A DNA stretch of 64,000 nucleotides, taken from positions 3,224,001 through 3,288,000 of the forward strand of contig NZ_CP066771.1 of the NCBI RefSeq assembly GCF_016466415.2, in the 5' to 3' direction. The DNA is from Ralstonia pickettii (GTDB lineage Bacteria > Pseudomonadota > Gammaproteobacteria > Burkholderiales > Burkholderiaceae). The position numbers and the translations under genes were made by a program. The notes under the pieces were generated by a model. It did no database searches. It was not told the DNA's origin and saw nothing but the letters and a program-made list of their open reading frames with translations. Shown here one piece after another: positions 18,111-26,064 of this stretch; position 1 is the first letter of the stretch; each line of letters opens with the position of its first letter.

Positions 18111-18542
18111 ATGTTGCACAACGTCCGCACCCTGAGCATCAACATCGAGCGCCACTTCGATGACGTGGCCATGTTCCTGGCCGAGCCGCTGAACTTTCCG
18201 ATCTGGGCGACCGGGCTGTCGGAAGGGCTCGCCCCCGCTACGCAGGGCTCGGGCGCGGCCCCCGATGAATGGATTGCCAAGGCCGCGCCCAGCAGCGACG
18301 AAGGCAGCGTGTTCATCCGCTTCAGCCCGCCCAACACCTTTGGCATTGCCGATCACTGGGTCCGTCTGCCAGACGGATCGATCATCTACGTGCCGCTGCG
18401 CGTGGTGCGCAACGGCGCGGGCACCACTGTCTCGCTCACGCTGTTTCAGCAACCGAACATGGACGACGCGCAGTTCGACGCCGATGCCGAATGGGTGCAG
18501 CGGGACCTCGTGAAGCTGAAGACGGTGCTGGAAGCCGAATAA
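18111..18542 (+). CDS. SRPBCC/START-like hypothetical protein
   Basis: 143 residues, no signal peptide or TM segment. Alternating strands and the N-terminal FDDVAMFLAEPLNFPIWATG with a C-terminal DLVKLKTVLEAE helix suggest a START/SRPBCC ligand-binding fold. This comes from pattern only, since no catalytic motif is visible. CGGAGG precedes the ATG closely, so expression is likely. The gene is convergent with the MFS gene, with 4 bp between the stops. Confidence 0.6.
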   Translation: MLHNVRTLSINIERHFDDVAMFLAEPLNFPIWATGLSEGLAPATQGSGAAPDEWIAKAAPSSDEGSVFIRFSPPNTFGIADHWVRLPDGSIIYVPLRVVRNGAGTTVSLTLFQQPNMDDAQFDADAEWVQRDLVKLKTVLEAE

Positions 18543-18546
18543 CCGC

Positions 18547-19848
18547 TCAGGCCTTTTCCGCGCGCGGTGCTTGCGGCACTGTTTGCGGACCGGACGCGCC
18601 GGCGGATCCAGCGGATGCAGCGAGCGATGGGTCGCCCTGCGCATCCGATCCCTTCACCTGGCTCACCCAGAACACGCAGAAGAGCCCCGCCGCCACGGCC
18701 AGCCAGCCGTTGAGGCCATAGCCCTCGATGCGGCCGCTGGCGCCACCGGACAGCAGCAGCCCGCCAAGCCACGCCCCCACGCCAGTGCCCACCGACATCA
18801 CCGCGCTGTTGGCCGAGAGGAACGCGCCGCGCACCTGCGGGGCGGGCACCGTCGTCATCAGCGCCTGCATCGGCACCATGCGGCTGGAGAGGATCACCAT
18901 GAAGAACGGGAAGAACAGCAGCATGCCGATGAAGGGCCAGTCGGGCAGATGCGTCATCACCAGCACCGGGATGAACGCCAGCAGGGCCGCGCCCACGAAC
19001 ACGCGGCGACGGCCGTAGCGGTCGGCCAGCTTGCCGACGGCGCGCGAGCTGAAGAACGACGCCGCACCGCCCGCCACATACAGCCACGACAGGTTTTCAG
19101 GCGCCACGCCGTGGTTGGCCACCAGCACCGGCGAGATGAACGGAATCACCAGCATGTGCGAGCCCATCATCACGAAAGTCAGCACGAAGGCACGCAGATG
19201 GCGCGGGTTGGTGAGCAACCGCCACAGGCCCGAGAGCACTTCGCCCAGCGTCTGGCTGCGATTGCCTGCCAGATGTTCGGCCAGCGGCGGAATGGTCCGC
19301 CGCGCGCCCAGCCAGATCAGCACCGTGAGCGCCGTCAGCAGGAAGAACGGCGCCGACCAGCCGAAGTGCGCGCCAATGGCAATGCCCACAGGCACGCCCG
19401 CCATGGCCGCCAGCGCAAACGACGACATCACTACGCCGGTGGCCGCGCCGCGCCGCGCGGGCGGAATCACGTCCGACAGCACGGCCATGATGATCGACCC
19501 GAGCACACCGCCCGTGACGCCCGCAAACGCACGGGCGAACAGCAGCATGCTGTAACTGCCCGACAGCGCGCAGGCCAGGTTGGCCAGCGTGAAGAGGCCG
19601 TAGACGGTCAGCAGCAGGCGGCGCCGGTCAAAGCGGTCGACATAGGTGGCGGCCAGCAAGCCGGAGGCACCCGAGCACAGCGAATACACCGACACGGCCG
19701 TGGCGAACGCCGCCGGACCGATGCCAAACGTGTGCATGATCTGCGGACCAAGCGGCATCATCACCATGAAATCCATGATGACGGTGAACTGCGTGAGCGC
19801 GAGCAGCCAGAGCAGCCGGCGCTCGCGCGAGGGATCAAGTAAAGGCAT
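18547..19848 (-). CDS. MFS transporter (AraJ/DHA1-like, 12 TM)
   Basis: 433 residues from ATG 19848; an upstream in-frame start at 19962 would place the codon in the promoter. TM1 reads LLWLLALTQFTVIMDFMVMMPLGP, a common DHA1 opening. Motif A variants are DRFDRRRLLL and GKLADRYGRRRVF. The C-terminal about 30 residues are Ala/Gly/Pro-rich and cytoplasmic. It is an efflux pump of unknown substrate. An upstream promoter with an overlapping dyad (19942-19970) points to repressor control, but no adjacent gene encodes an obvious repressor apart from the LysR at 20022. Confidence 0.8.
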   Translation of the reverse strand: MPLLDPSRERRLLWLLALTQFTVIMDFMVMMPLGPQIMHTFGIGPAAFATAVSVYSLCSGASGLLAATYVDRFDRRRLLLTVYGLFTLANLACALSGSYSMLLFARAFAGVTGGVLGSIIMAVLSDVIPPARRGAATGVVMSSFALAAMAGVPVGIAIGAHFGWSAPFFLLTALTVLIWLGARRTIPPLAEHLAGNRSQTLGEVLSGLWRLLTNPRHLRAFVLTFVMMGSHMLVIPFISPVLVANHGVAPENLSWLYVAGGAASFFSSRAVGKLADRYGRRRVFVGAALLAFIPVLVMTHLPDWPFIGMLLFFPFFMVILSSRMVPMQALMTTVPAPQVRGAFLSANSAVMSVGTGVGAWLGGLLLSGGASGRIEGYGLNGWLAVAAGLFCVFWVSQVKGSDAQGDPSLAASAGSAGASGPQTVPQAPRAEKA

Positions 19849-19941
19849 GAGGGCGATCGAAGAAAGGGAGGAAGCGGCGCACGCGGCTGGCAACAGGAGC
19901 CAGACGGCCGGCACGCCGTGTTGTGTCGAAAAACATATCTT

Positions 19942-19970
19942 ACGATAGTTGTCGTGACACAAGAAGTCAA
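19942..19970 (-). promoter_or_regulatory. Promoter with overlapping dyad upstream of MFS gene
   Basis: On the minus strand TTGACT and TATCGT are separated by exactly 17 bp. The -10 element is embedded in TATCGTAAGATA (TATC/GATA dyad). An outer inverted repeat, TTGTGTC/GACACAA (19921-19927 and 19956-19962), brackets the region. Together this looks like a repressor-controlled promoter for the MFS gene, with a leader of about 70 nt to ATG 19848. Confidence 0.5.
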
Positions 19971-20021
19971 ACTTTATTCAGCGGAATTCTGCGTGTCGTC
20001 CCTGCCTACGCGCGCAATGGA

Positions 20022-20906
20022 CTATTTCGCCCGCAACCGCCACAACACGTCGAGCACGTGTTGCGTCGATCGCTCGACGTGGCCGGCGCGGTGCGCGATG
20101 CCAAGTTCACGCCACAACGCCGGCCGCAGCGGCCGCATGGTGATGCGCACATCCGACGGTACGGCGGACGCCTCGTGCGGGAGCAGCGTGGCGCCATAAC
20201 CGGCGGCAACGAGGCTTTTGATAGCGTCGTTGTAGTTGAGCTGGATGCGCGGCACGGGGTGATAACCGTCCGTGGCGAACCACTCGGTCGTCTGGCGCGA
20301 GAGACGTGTGGTGGCGTCGTTCAGGATCAGCGGCTGCGCGGCAAGCCACGCAGGCGTGATGCGCGCCGGGTTCGACCAGTGCGAAGGCAGGAAGGCCATC
20401 ACGGGATCGCGCCGCCACGGCTTGATGGCGAGCCCCGCCACCTGCGATTGCGGCAGCGCCACGAGACCAATGTCGAGCGCGCCATCGGCCAGACCGACCA
20501 GCGTTTCCTGCGACGTCAGCACCGCCACCTGCACGTCGATGCCGGGGTGGTCTTGCCGCAGCACCTCCAGCGCCTGCGGCAGCAAGTGGGCGATGGCGCC
20601 GGTGGAGGCGCCCAGCCGCACGCGCCCGCTCAGGCCCTGCACTTGCCGCTGGATATCGTCCAGCGCTTGCTCGGCATCGGCGAGCAGCTTGCGCGCGCGC
20701 TCCACCATCACCTCGCCGATGGCGGTGGGCTGCACCTGCCCGCGCTTGCGTGACAGAAGTTGCGCGCCCACGCGATCTTCCAGCTCGGCGATATGCAGGC
20801 TCACGGTGGGCGCTGCCAGATGCAGGGCTCGCGCCGCCTCGGCAAACGATCCGCGGCCGGCGACTTCCACGAGGGTGCGCAGGCGGTCCAGGCTGATCTC
20901 TCGCAT
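20022..20906 (-). CDS. LysR-family transcriptional regulator
   Basis: 294 residues. The N-terminal helix-turn-helix is clear: LDRLRTLVEVAGRGSFAEAA, then PTVSLHIAELEDRVGAQLL. The effector domain covers about 90-294. It is divergent from argC with a perfect ATTCAG-N5-CTGAAT palindrome 2 bp from its own start, fitting autoregulation. The other neighbour is the MFS exporter transcribed in the same direction. Whether argC, the exporter or only its own gene is the target is open. Confidence 0.87.
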   Translation of the reverse strand: MREISLDRLRTLVEVAGRGSFAEAARALHLAAPTVSLHIAELEDRVGAQLLSRKRGQVQPTAIGEVMVERARKLLADAEQALDDIQRQVQGLSGRVRLGASTGAIAHLLPQALEVLRQDHPGIDVQVAVLTSQETLVGLADGALDIGLVALPQSQVAGLAIKPWRRDPVMAFLPSHWSNPARITPAWLAAQPLILNDATTRLSRQTTEWFATDGYHPVPRIQLNYNDAIKSLVAAGYGATLLPHEASAVPSDVRITMRPLRPALWRELGIAHRAGHVERSTQHVLDVLWRLRAK

Positions 20907-20907
20907 G

Positions 20908-20924
20908 ATTCAGAAAAACTGAAT
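20908..20924. promoter_or_regulatory. LysR-type T-N11-A palindrome
   Basis: ATTCAG-AAAAA-CTGAAT is a perfect 17-bp dyad containing T-N11-A, the LysR-box core. It lies immediately upstream of the LysR start codon in the argC divergent region. Confidence 0.6.
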
Positions 20925-21021
20925 GTGACAGTTGTGAAATTCAACTTTTCATATTCTAGGTCACGCTCGAAGATGGGGGTTCGTGTTCACCACCATCTTC
21001 TTTCCCTGGGAGCGCCCCGCC

Positions 21022-21954
21022 ATGTCCACGCCCCTCGTCTTCATCGACGGCGACCAAGGCACCACCGGCCTGCAAATCCACGAGCGTCTGCGCGGCCGCG
21101 TCGAGCAGCAAGACCTGAAACTGCTGACGCTTCCCGCCGACGCCCGCAAAGACGCGCAACGCCGTGCCGAAGCCATCAACGCCTGCGACATCGCCATCCT
21201 GTGCCTGCCCGATGCGGCCGCGCGCGAGGCGGTCGCGGCCATCGTCAACCCGCGCGTGCGCGTGATCGACGCCAGCTCCGCGCATCGCACCACGCCGGGC
21301 TGGGTCTACGGCTTTCCGGAGATGAGCGACGAGCAAGCTCAACGTGTTGCGGGCGCGTCGCGCGTGACCAACCCGGGCTGCTACCCGACCGGCGCGATCG
21401 GGCTGCTGCGCCCGCTCGTGCAGGCGGGCCTTGTGCCGGCGGATTACCCGATCAGCATTCATGCCGTGTCCGGCTATTCGGGCGGCGGCCGCGCCGCGGT
21501 GGAAACCTACGAGGGGCCGGAGGCAGCAAACGCCCTGCCGTTCCAGGTGTACGGGCTGGGTCTGGCGCACAAGCACACGCCCGAGATCCAACTGCACGCC
21601 GGGCTCACGCAGCGGCCGATGTTCGTCCCGGCCTACGGCGCGTATCGCCAGGGCATTGTGCTGACGGTGCCGCTGGAGCTGCGTCGGCTTAACGCCGGCG
21701 TTGATGCGACTGCGCTGCACGCATGTCTGGCTGACCACTACGCTGGCGCGCCGCATGTGGACGTGATGCCGCTGCAGGCACCGTCTGCCTTGCCGCATCT
21801 CGATCCGCAAGCGCTCAACGGCACCAACGACATGCGCCTGGGCGTGTTCGCCAACGACCACGGTCAGGTCTTGCTCACGGCGGTGTTCGACAACCTCGGC
21901 AAGGGCGCCTCCGGCGCGGCGGTGCAGAACCTCGATCTGATGCTGGCGCAGTAG
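21022..21954 (+). CDS. argC: N-acetyl-gamma-glutamyl-phosphate reductase, type 2
   Basis: 310 residues starting [20 protein letters not shown], the short (AsuC/type 2) ArgC form. Active-site Cys120 lies in TNPGCYPTG, and a substrate-binding His in [11 protein letters not shown]. It catalyses NADPH-dependent reduction of N-acetylglutamyl phosphate in arginine synthesis. ATG 21022 has GGGAG upstream; an earlier start at 20983 gives a non-homologous extension. It stands alone, divergent from a LysR regulator. Many Burkholderiales have a second, type 1 ArgC elsewhere. Confidence 0.93.
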   Translation: MSTPLVFIDGDQGTTGLQIHERLRGRVEQQDLKLLTLPADARKDAQRRAEAINACDIAILCLPDAAAREAVAAIVNPRVRVIDASSAHRTTPGWVYGFPEMSDEQAQRVAGASRVTNPGCYPTGAIGLLRPLVQAGLVPADYPISIHAVSGYSGGGRAAVETYEGPEAANALPFQVYGLGLAHKHTPEIQLHAGLTQRPMFVPAYGAYRQGIVLTVPLELRRLNAGVDATALHACLADHYAGAPHVDVMPLQAPSALPHLDPQALNGTNDMRLGVFANDHGQVLLTAVFDNLGKGASGAAVQNLDLMLAQ

Positions 21955-22092
21955 TGGCAAATCGAATGGAAGGCATCGCAACATTTAATTGGTCGATTGT
22001 GGGCGACTTCGCTATCGTCAACGCCGCCCGCGTACGAACCGCCTGTTGCTGTTTGCGCCCGGGGCCGGACCAACCCATTGCCTGAATGCAAC

Positions 22093-22929
22093 ATGTCTAA
22101 AACCACGTATTACGCGCCGCATGGCGGCCATCCGCCGCAGACGGATCTGCTGACCGATCGCGCGATGTTCACCGAGGCGTACGCGGTGATCCCCAAGGGG
22201 GTGATGCGCGACATCGTCACGAGCTGGCTGCCGTTCTGGACCCAGACGCGCCTGTGGGTGATCGCCCGCCCGCTGTCGGGTTTTGCCGAGACCTTCTCGC
22301 AGTACATCGTTGAAGTGAACCCGGGCGGCGGCAGCGACAAGCCCGAGCAAGACAAGAACGCCGAAGCCGTGCTGTTCGTCGTTGAAGGCGAAGCCGAGCT
22401 GACGCTGCAAGGCAAGAAGCACACGCTCACGCCGGGCGGCTACGCGTTCATTCCGCCGGGCGCCGACTGGACGCTGCATAACGTGAGCGACGCCCCGGTG
22501 CGCTTCCACTGGATCCGCAAGCACTACCAGGTCGTCGATGGCATTCCCCTGCCGGAAGCCTTCGTGACCAACGAACAGGACGTCGAGCCGATCCCGATGC
22601 CGGGCACCAACGGCGCCTGGGTGACGACGCGCTTTGTCGACATGAGCGACATGCGCCACGACATGCACGTCAACATCGTCACGTTCGAGCCGGGCGGTGT
22701 GATTCCGTTTGCCGAGACCCACGTGATGGAGCACGGTCTGTACGTGCTTGAAGGCAAGGCTGTCTATCGCCTGAACCAGGATTGGGTCGAGGTGGAAGCC
22801 GGTGATTTCATGTGGCTGCGCGCGTTCTGCCCGCAGGCCTGCTATTCGGGTGGTCCTGGCCGCTTCCGTTACCTGCTGTACAAGGATGTGAACCGTCACA
22901 TGAACCTGACGCTGAATCCGTCGCGTTAA
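22093..22929 (+). CDS. allE: (S)-ureidoglycine aminohydrolase (bicupin)
   Basis: 278 residues with two cupin domains. The first contains VEGEAELTLQGKKHTLTPGG and the second FAETHVMEHGLYVLEGKAVY, which carries the metal-binding His/Glu set of AllE/UGHY proteins. The start MSKTTYYAPHGGHPPQTDLL also fits the family. It releases ammonia from (S)-ureidoglycine in allantoin catabolism, using Mn. No other allantoin genes are adjacent, so the pathway must be completed elsewhere. A strong terminator follows the stop. Confidence 0.88.
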   Translation: MSKTTYYAPHGGHPPQTDLLTDRAMFTEAYAVIPKGVMRDIVTSWLPFWTQTRLWVIARPLSGFAETFSQYIVEVNPGGGSDKPEQDKNAEAVLFVVEGEAELTLQGKKHTLTPGGYAFIPPGADWTLHNVSDAPVRFHWIRKHYQVVDGIPLPEAFVTNEQDVEPIPMPGTNGAWVTTRFVDMSDMRHDMHVNIVTFEPGGVIPFAETHVMEHGLYVLEGKAVYRLNQDWVEVEAGDFMWLRAFCPQACYSGGPGRFRYLLYKDVNRHMNLTLNPSR

Positions 22930-22947
22930 GCGACGCAGAGGTCCGAT

Positions 22948-22984
22948 AAAAGCCCGCCGATATTTGCCGTCGGGGCTTTTTTTC
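22948..22984 (+). terminator. Rho-independent terminator after allE
   Basis: AAAAGCCC pairs with GGGCTTTT around an inner CCGA/TCGG stem, and a run of T residues follows. It begins 18 bp after the allE stop. The complementary A tract would also allow weak function for the opposite strand. Confidence 0.8.
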
Positions 22985-23015
22985 ACGGCCGGCGTTTCTG
23001 CCTCTGCGATTGCGC

Positions 23016-23465
23016 CTACTTGCGTGTCGCCACGATGAACAGGCGCGGAAACGGCAGCAGCACCGTGCCATCGTCGAGTGCCGGATAGGCCTGGGCAATC
23101 ATGTCGCGATAGCGCGTGAGGAATACGGGGCGCTCGTCCTCGCTCAGCGCTGCGAGGAAGAGCCGCAGCGCGCTCCCGTTGAACCATTCGACCACCGCAT
23201 CGGTACTGCCTTGCAGCGGGTGCATGTACGTGGTGCGCCACACGTCGACGCGCGAGCACAGCGGCGCGAGCAGCGCGTAATAGCGACGCGCATCGAAGCG
23301 CTCCGTCCGTTCCACCCCCTTGAGCTTGCCGGCCCACGGCCCCACAGCGGCCACTTCGCGCATCAGGCGGTGCGCCGGTTCGTCAAGGTTGTCCGGCATC
23401 TGCACAGCCAGGTGGCCAGCCGCCGCCAGCTTGCCGATCAGCTTCGGCCGCTGACGAACGATCCG
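23016..23465 (-). pseudogene. tam: 3' half of trans-aconitate 2-methyltransferase
   Basis: The minus strand encodes LAVQMPDNLDEPAHRLMREV ... VDVWRTTYMHPLQGSTDAVV ... DGTVLLPFPRLFIVATRK, which is the C-terminal half of Tam. The N-terminal half with the SAM-binding motif is absent. Upstream of about 23465 the reading frame continues only as antisense of a LysR fragment. The product would be catalytically dead. The 5' end is lost at the same point where the facing LysR gene is cut, so one deletion explains both. The gene symbol names the ancestor. Confidence 0.8.
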
Positions 23466-23468
23466 TAA

Positions 23469-23872
23469 GTCCTCGTCTGCCGCGACGATCATCCGTTGGC
23501 CAAGCGCCGCCGCATCCGATGGCAAGCCTTGCAGTCCCACCCCCTCATCTTTGCCGGTGAGGTCAGCGGCAACCGTAGCCTGCTCGACGGCGCGCTCAAG
23601 GCGAGTGGCGTGACGCTGCATTCGTTCTACGAAGTACAGCGCAGCTCAACGGCGCTCGGGTTGGTGGCGGAAGGGCTGGGCGCGGCGGTGGTGCCGCGGC
23701 TCGCCATTCAGAAGAATGCGTATCCGATGATCCGCACGGTCGAGCTGGTCGAGCCGGAAGTGTCGCGCGCGCTGGTGCTCGTCACGCGCAAGTCGGCGCA
23801 GCTGTCGCCTGCGGCGCGTGCCCTATACGACCGCATCGTCGGGGGGCAACGCCGGCGGCCTGATGCTGGCGC
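23469..23872 (+). pseudogene. 3' fragment of a LysR-family regulator
   Basis: The plus strand reads VLVCRDDHPLAKRRRIRW, then HPLIFAGEVSGNRSLLDGAL and LGLVAEGLGAAVVPRLAIQ, and ends near SPAARALYDRIVGG. This is the effector-domain C-terminal third of a LysR protein. A stop (23466) immediately precedes it and the DNA-binding part is missing. The frame runs past the expected C terminus to 24248 over the opposite-strand small gene, so the natural stop is also lost. It is the other half of the 23.46-kb deletion scar. Confidence 0.75.
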
Positions 23873-23918
23873 AGAGGGGGCGTGTCGTCCAGCGCCCCGC
23901 TCATGCAACCGCAGCCAT

Positions 23919-24227
23919 TCACGCACGCGAGCCGTCGGTGCCGCCGGGGTAGCTCGTATCGCCGCGCCATGCCAACACATCGTGTGCACTGGCTTGCCGA
24001 TCCGCGCCTTGCGCATACGGATCGAAGCGATCGTACTTCCACGACAGATAGCCATAGGTGTCGGCTTGGCGATCCGCACCTTGCGTGAACGGGTCCGTCT
24101 TATCGACGGCGCCTTGCGTATACGGATCGAACTTGGCCTGCGCGGCGGCAGCCGGTTGCGCGATGAACAGTGCGGCAGAAGCGGAAAGCGTGGCGAGCAA
24201 GGCCAGAGTAATGCGGCGGGTATGCAT
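23919..24227 (-). CDS. Small secreted protein with DPYTQGA repeats
   Basis: 102 residues from ATG 24227, which has a GAGGAG ribosome site. The signal peptide is [22 protein letters not shown]. The mature part contains three near-identical motifs, [27 protein letters not shown] and [16 protein letters not shown], separated by short aromatic linkers ([16 protein letters not shown]). No Cys and no TM segment. It is probably periplasmic or secreted. I do not recognise a characterised family. The run-on of the LysR fragment on the other strand overlaps it and is not considered coding. Confidence 0.75.
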   Translation of the reverse strand: MHTRRITLALLATLSASAALFIAQPAAAAQAKFDPYTQGAVDKTDPFTQGADRQADTYGYLSWKYDRFDPYAQGADRQASAHDVLAWRGDTSYPGGTDGSRA

Positions 24228-24546
24228 GGTGAACTCCTCGTACAGTGAACGTGCCGCCGGAGGCGGCATCCCATCGGATCGCCGGCGGCGCGTGGCCGCT
24301 TGCGTCCCACAGGTTGGTCGCGGTGCACATGCAAACCTGACACTGCATCGACGAAAAAAATGCCGCACCAGCCTGTACCTGCAGATACGCAGCCCGTGCG
24401 GCAGTGGATGCGGCTCTTGCGAAAAACGTGTGGACGTTGCTGTTGTTACGGCAGCTGCATCAGGCTGTGCAGGCCCAGCCACCCGACGTGGAACCCACCG
24501 GGATGCTACCCTCGCGCATCATTCACATCACCTCGATATCCGACCC
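24228..24546. other. Intergenic region, divergent promoters
   Basis: 319 bp between the small secreted protein gene and the FrmR-like repressor, transcribed away from each other. It contains an A7 tract followed by TGCCGCAC, with a matching GTGCGGCA about 26 bp further on (near 24360-24402), a possible hairpin or operator. No coding potential recognised. Confidence 0.5.
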
Positions 24547-24819
24547 ATGGCCCATACCATTCGCGACAAAGCCAAGCTGCAGGCGCGCGTCCGGCGTATT
24601 CAGGGACAGGCCGCCGCGCTTGAAAAACAACTCGCCGAAGAGGGGGATTGCACGGCCATCCTCCAGCAGATTGCCGCCATTCGCGGCGCGGTGAACGGGC
24701 TGATGGCGGCGGTCATCGAGGGCCACCTGACAGATCACGTGGTGAAGGAGCCCGCCGAGGCGCAGCGCCAGCAAGATCTCGACGCGGTGATGCAAGTGAT
24801 CAAGTCGTATCTCAAGTAG
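24547..24819 (+). CDS. FrmR/RcnR-type CsoR-family repressor
   Basis: 90 residues, all-helical. The N terminus [20 protein letters not shown] resembles FrmR. Cys35 and His60 occupy the FrmR sensing positions ([29 protein letters not shown]), with another His at 64. Members are tetramers that release DNA on binding formaldehyde (FrmR) or metals (RcnR, CsoR). No frmA, frmB or metal exporter is adjacent, so the effector is not decided; the next gene is an EamA exporter 358 bp away. Confidence 0.85.
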   Translation: MAHTIRDKAKLQARVRRIQGQAAALEKQLAEEGDCTAILQQIAAIRGAVNGLMAAVIEGHLTDHVVKEPAEAQRQQDLDAVMQVIKSYLK

Positions 24820-25177
24820 CGAGCCGCCCTTGCACCATGCGCGCGATCCCGATAGGCTGCGCAAACGCCATCGGCCAATTCCGATTCGCTGAAGCTTTCC
24901 GAATCTTCGTCTTCATGCCCCGACTTCACGCCACCCTCCTCGTTGCCGGCCATCGCGCCCGCGTGGATGACCCATGCGTGCAGCCCGGGCCCTTCCCTCC
25001 TCCTGTCGTCTCTTCGGGCTACGACGTCGGCGCGCCGCCGCCGCCACATCTGCCCGCATTCGGCTGACTCTCAGCCGCTTCGTTTCCGGTTGACCTGAAC
25101 GAGGCTCGGGCACACGCCCGAGGCAGGCGCTTGCCTGCGCGCCGGAACCCGACATCTCTTTTCGACAGGTGAGTGGA
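24820..25177. other. Intergenic region upstream of EamA gene
   Basis: 358 bp without a convincing gene. A 76-codon ORF (24837-25067) is Pro-rich at its C-terminal end (PCVQPGPFPPPVVSS) and might be a leader peptide, but it has no clear ribosome site. Just before the EamA gene a GC-rich dyad (TCGGGCACACGCCCGAG) could form a hairpin in the leader RNA. Confidence 0.35.
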
Positions 25178-26041
25178 ATGCGTTCCATGCAAGCCGCGCT
25201 GGCAGGGTCCGGCGCGACGGTTCTATTCGTGCTGCTGTGGAGCAGCGGTGCAATCTTTGCGGAGATCGGGGTGCAGCATGTCCCCGCGTTCGCGTTTCTG
25301 GTAGGGCGCTTTGCGCTCGCGTCTTTGGTGCTGGCGGGGCTTGGCCTCGGGCGGGGGCGGTGGTGGCCGGCGCCCGGATCACGGCTGAAGGTAGCCGCCA
25401 CCGGTGCATTGCTGACCGGCGGCTATTCGATCTGCTACCTGCTCGCGCTGGACCGCGGCCTCACGCCCGGGCTCCTGGCCACGGTGCTCGGCGTGCAGCC
25501 GCTGCTCACGCTGCTGGTGACCGAGCGCGCGTGGTCTGCACGGCGGATGGCCGGCCTCGTGCTCGCGCTGGGCGGCCTCTCGCTTGTAGTGGGTGGGGCC
25601 GACGCGCGCCAAGTGCCAATGGCCGGCTTCGGCTATGCGTTCGCCGCGCTCCTCAGCATGACGCTGGGCGCCATCGGCCAGAAGCGGCTGAACCAGTCGC
25701 CCATCGATACGCTGCCGCTGCAGAGCGCGGTGAGTCTCGTGCTGTGCATGGGGTTTGCCATCGCGCATCCCGCGCAATCGCTGGCGTTCACGCCCAGCCT
25801 GCCCGGCATCGCTGCCTTGTTGTGGATGGGCGTGGTGATGTCGGTGGGTGCGCAGTTGCTGTTCTACCGGCTCATGCAGCGCGGCAACCTCGTCAACGTC
25901 ACGAGCTTGTTCTACCTCGTGCCGGTTGTCACGGCGCTGCTGGATGATCTTGTGCTGGGGCATCGCCTTGCGCCCGTTGCAGTGGCGGGGATGGCAATGA
26001 TTCTGCTGGGGTTGGCGGTGGTATTCCGGGTGCGGCGGTAG
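25178..26041 (+). CDS. EamA-family (DMT) metabolite exporter
   Basis: 287 residues with ten hydrophobic segments forming two EamA repeats. The first begins LFVLLWSSGAIFAEIGVQHV and the second covers about 140-285, ending in GMAMILLGLAVVFRVRR. The family exports amino acids or other small metabolites across the inner membrane. ATG 25178 has AGGTGAG upstream. It is preceded by a long leader and is convergent with the QseC-like kinase gene (24 bp between stops). Confidence 0.85.
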   Translation: MRSMQAALAGSGATVLFVLLWSSGAIFAEIGVQHVPAFAFLVGRFALASLVLAGLGLGRGRWWPAPGSRLKVAATGALLTGGYSICYLLALDRGLTPGLLATVLGVQPLLTLLVTERAWSARRMAGLVLALGGLSLVVGGADARQVPMAGFGYAFAALLSMTLGAIGQKRLNQSPIDTLPLQSAVSLVLCMGFAIAHPAQSLAFTPSLPGIAALLWMGVVMSVGAQLLFYRLMQRGNLVNVTSLFYLVPVVTALLDDLVLGHRLAPVAVAGMAMILLGLAVVFRVRR

Positions 26042-26064
26042 ATTGGTGTGCGGTTGCCATTGCA

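Noticed and set aside
23496-24248. LysR fragment extended to 24248 as a 250-residue protein
   Set aside because: Homology stops near 23872. The rest is antisense to the small secreted protein gene, which has a signal peptide and strong ribosome site.
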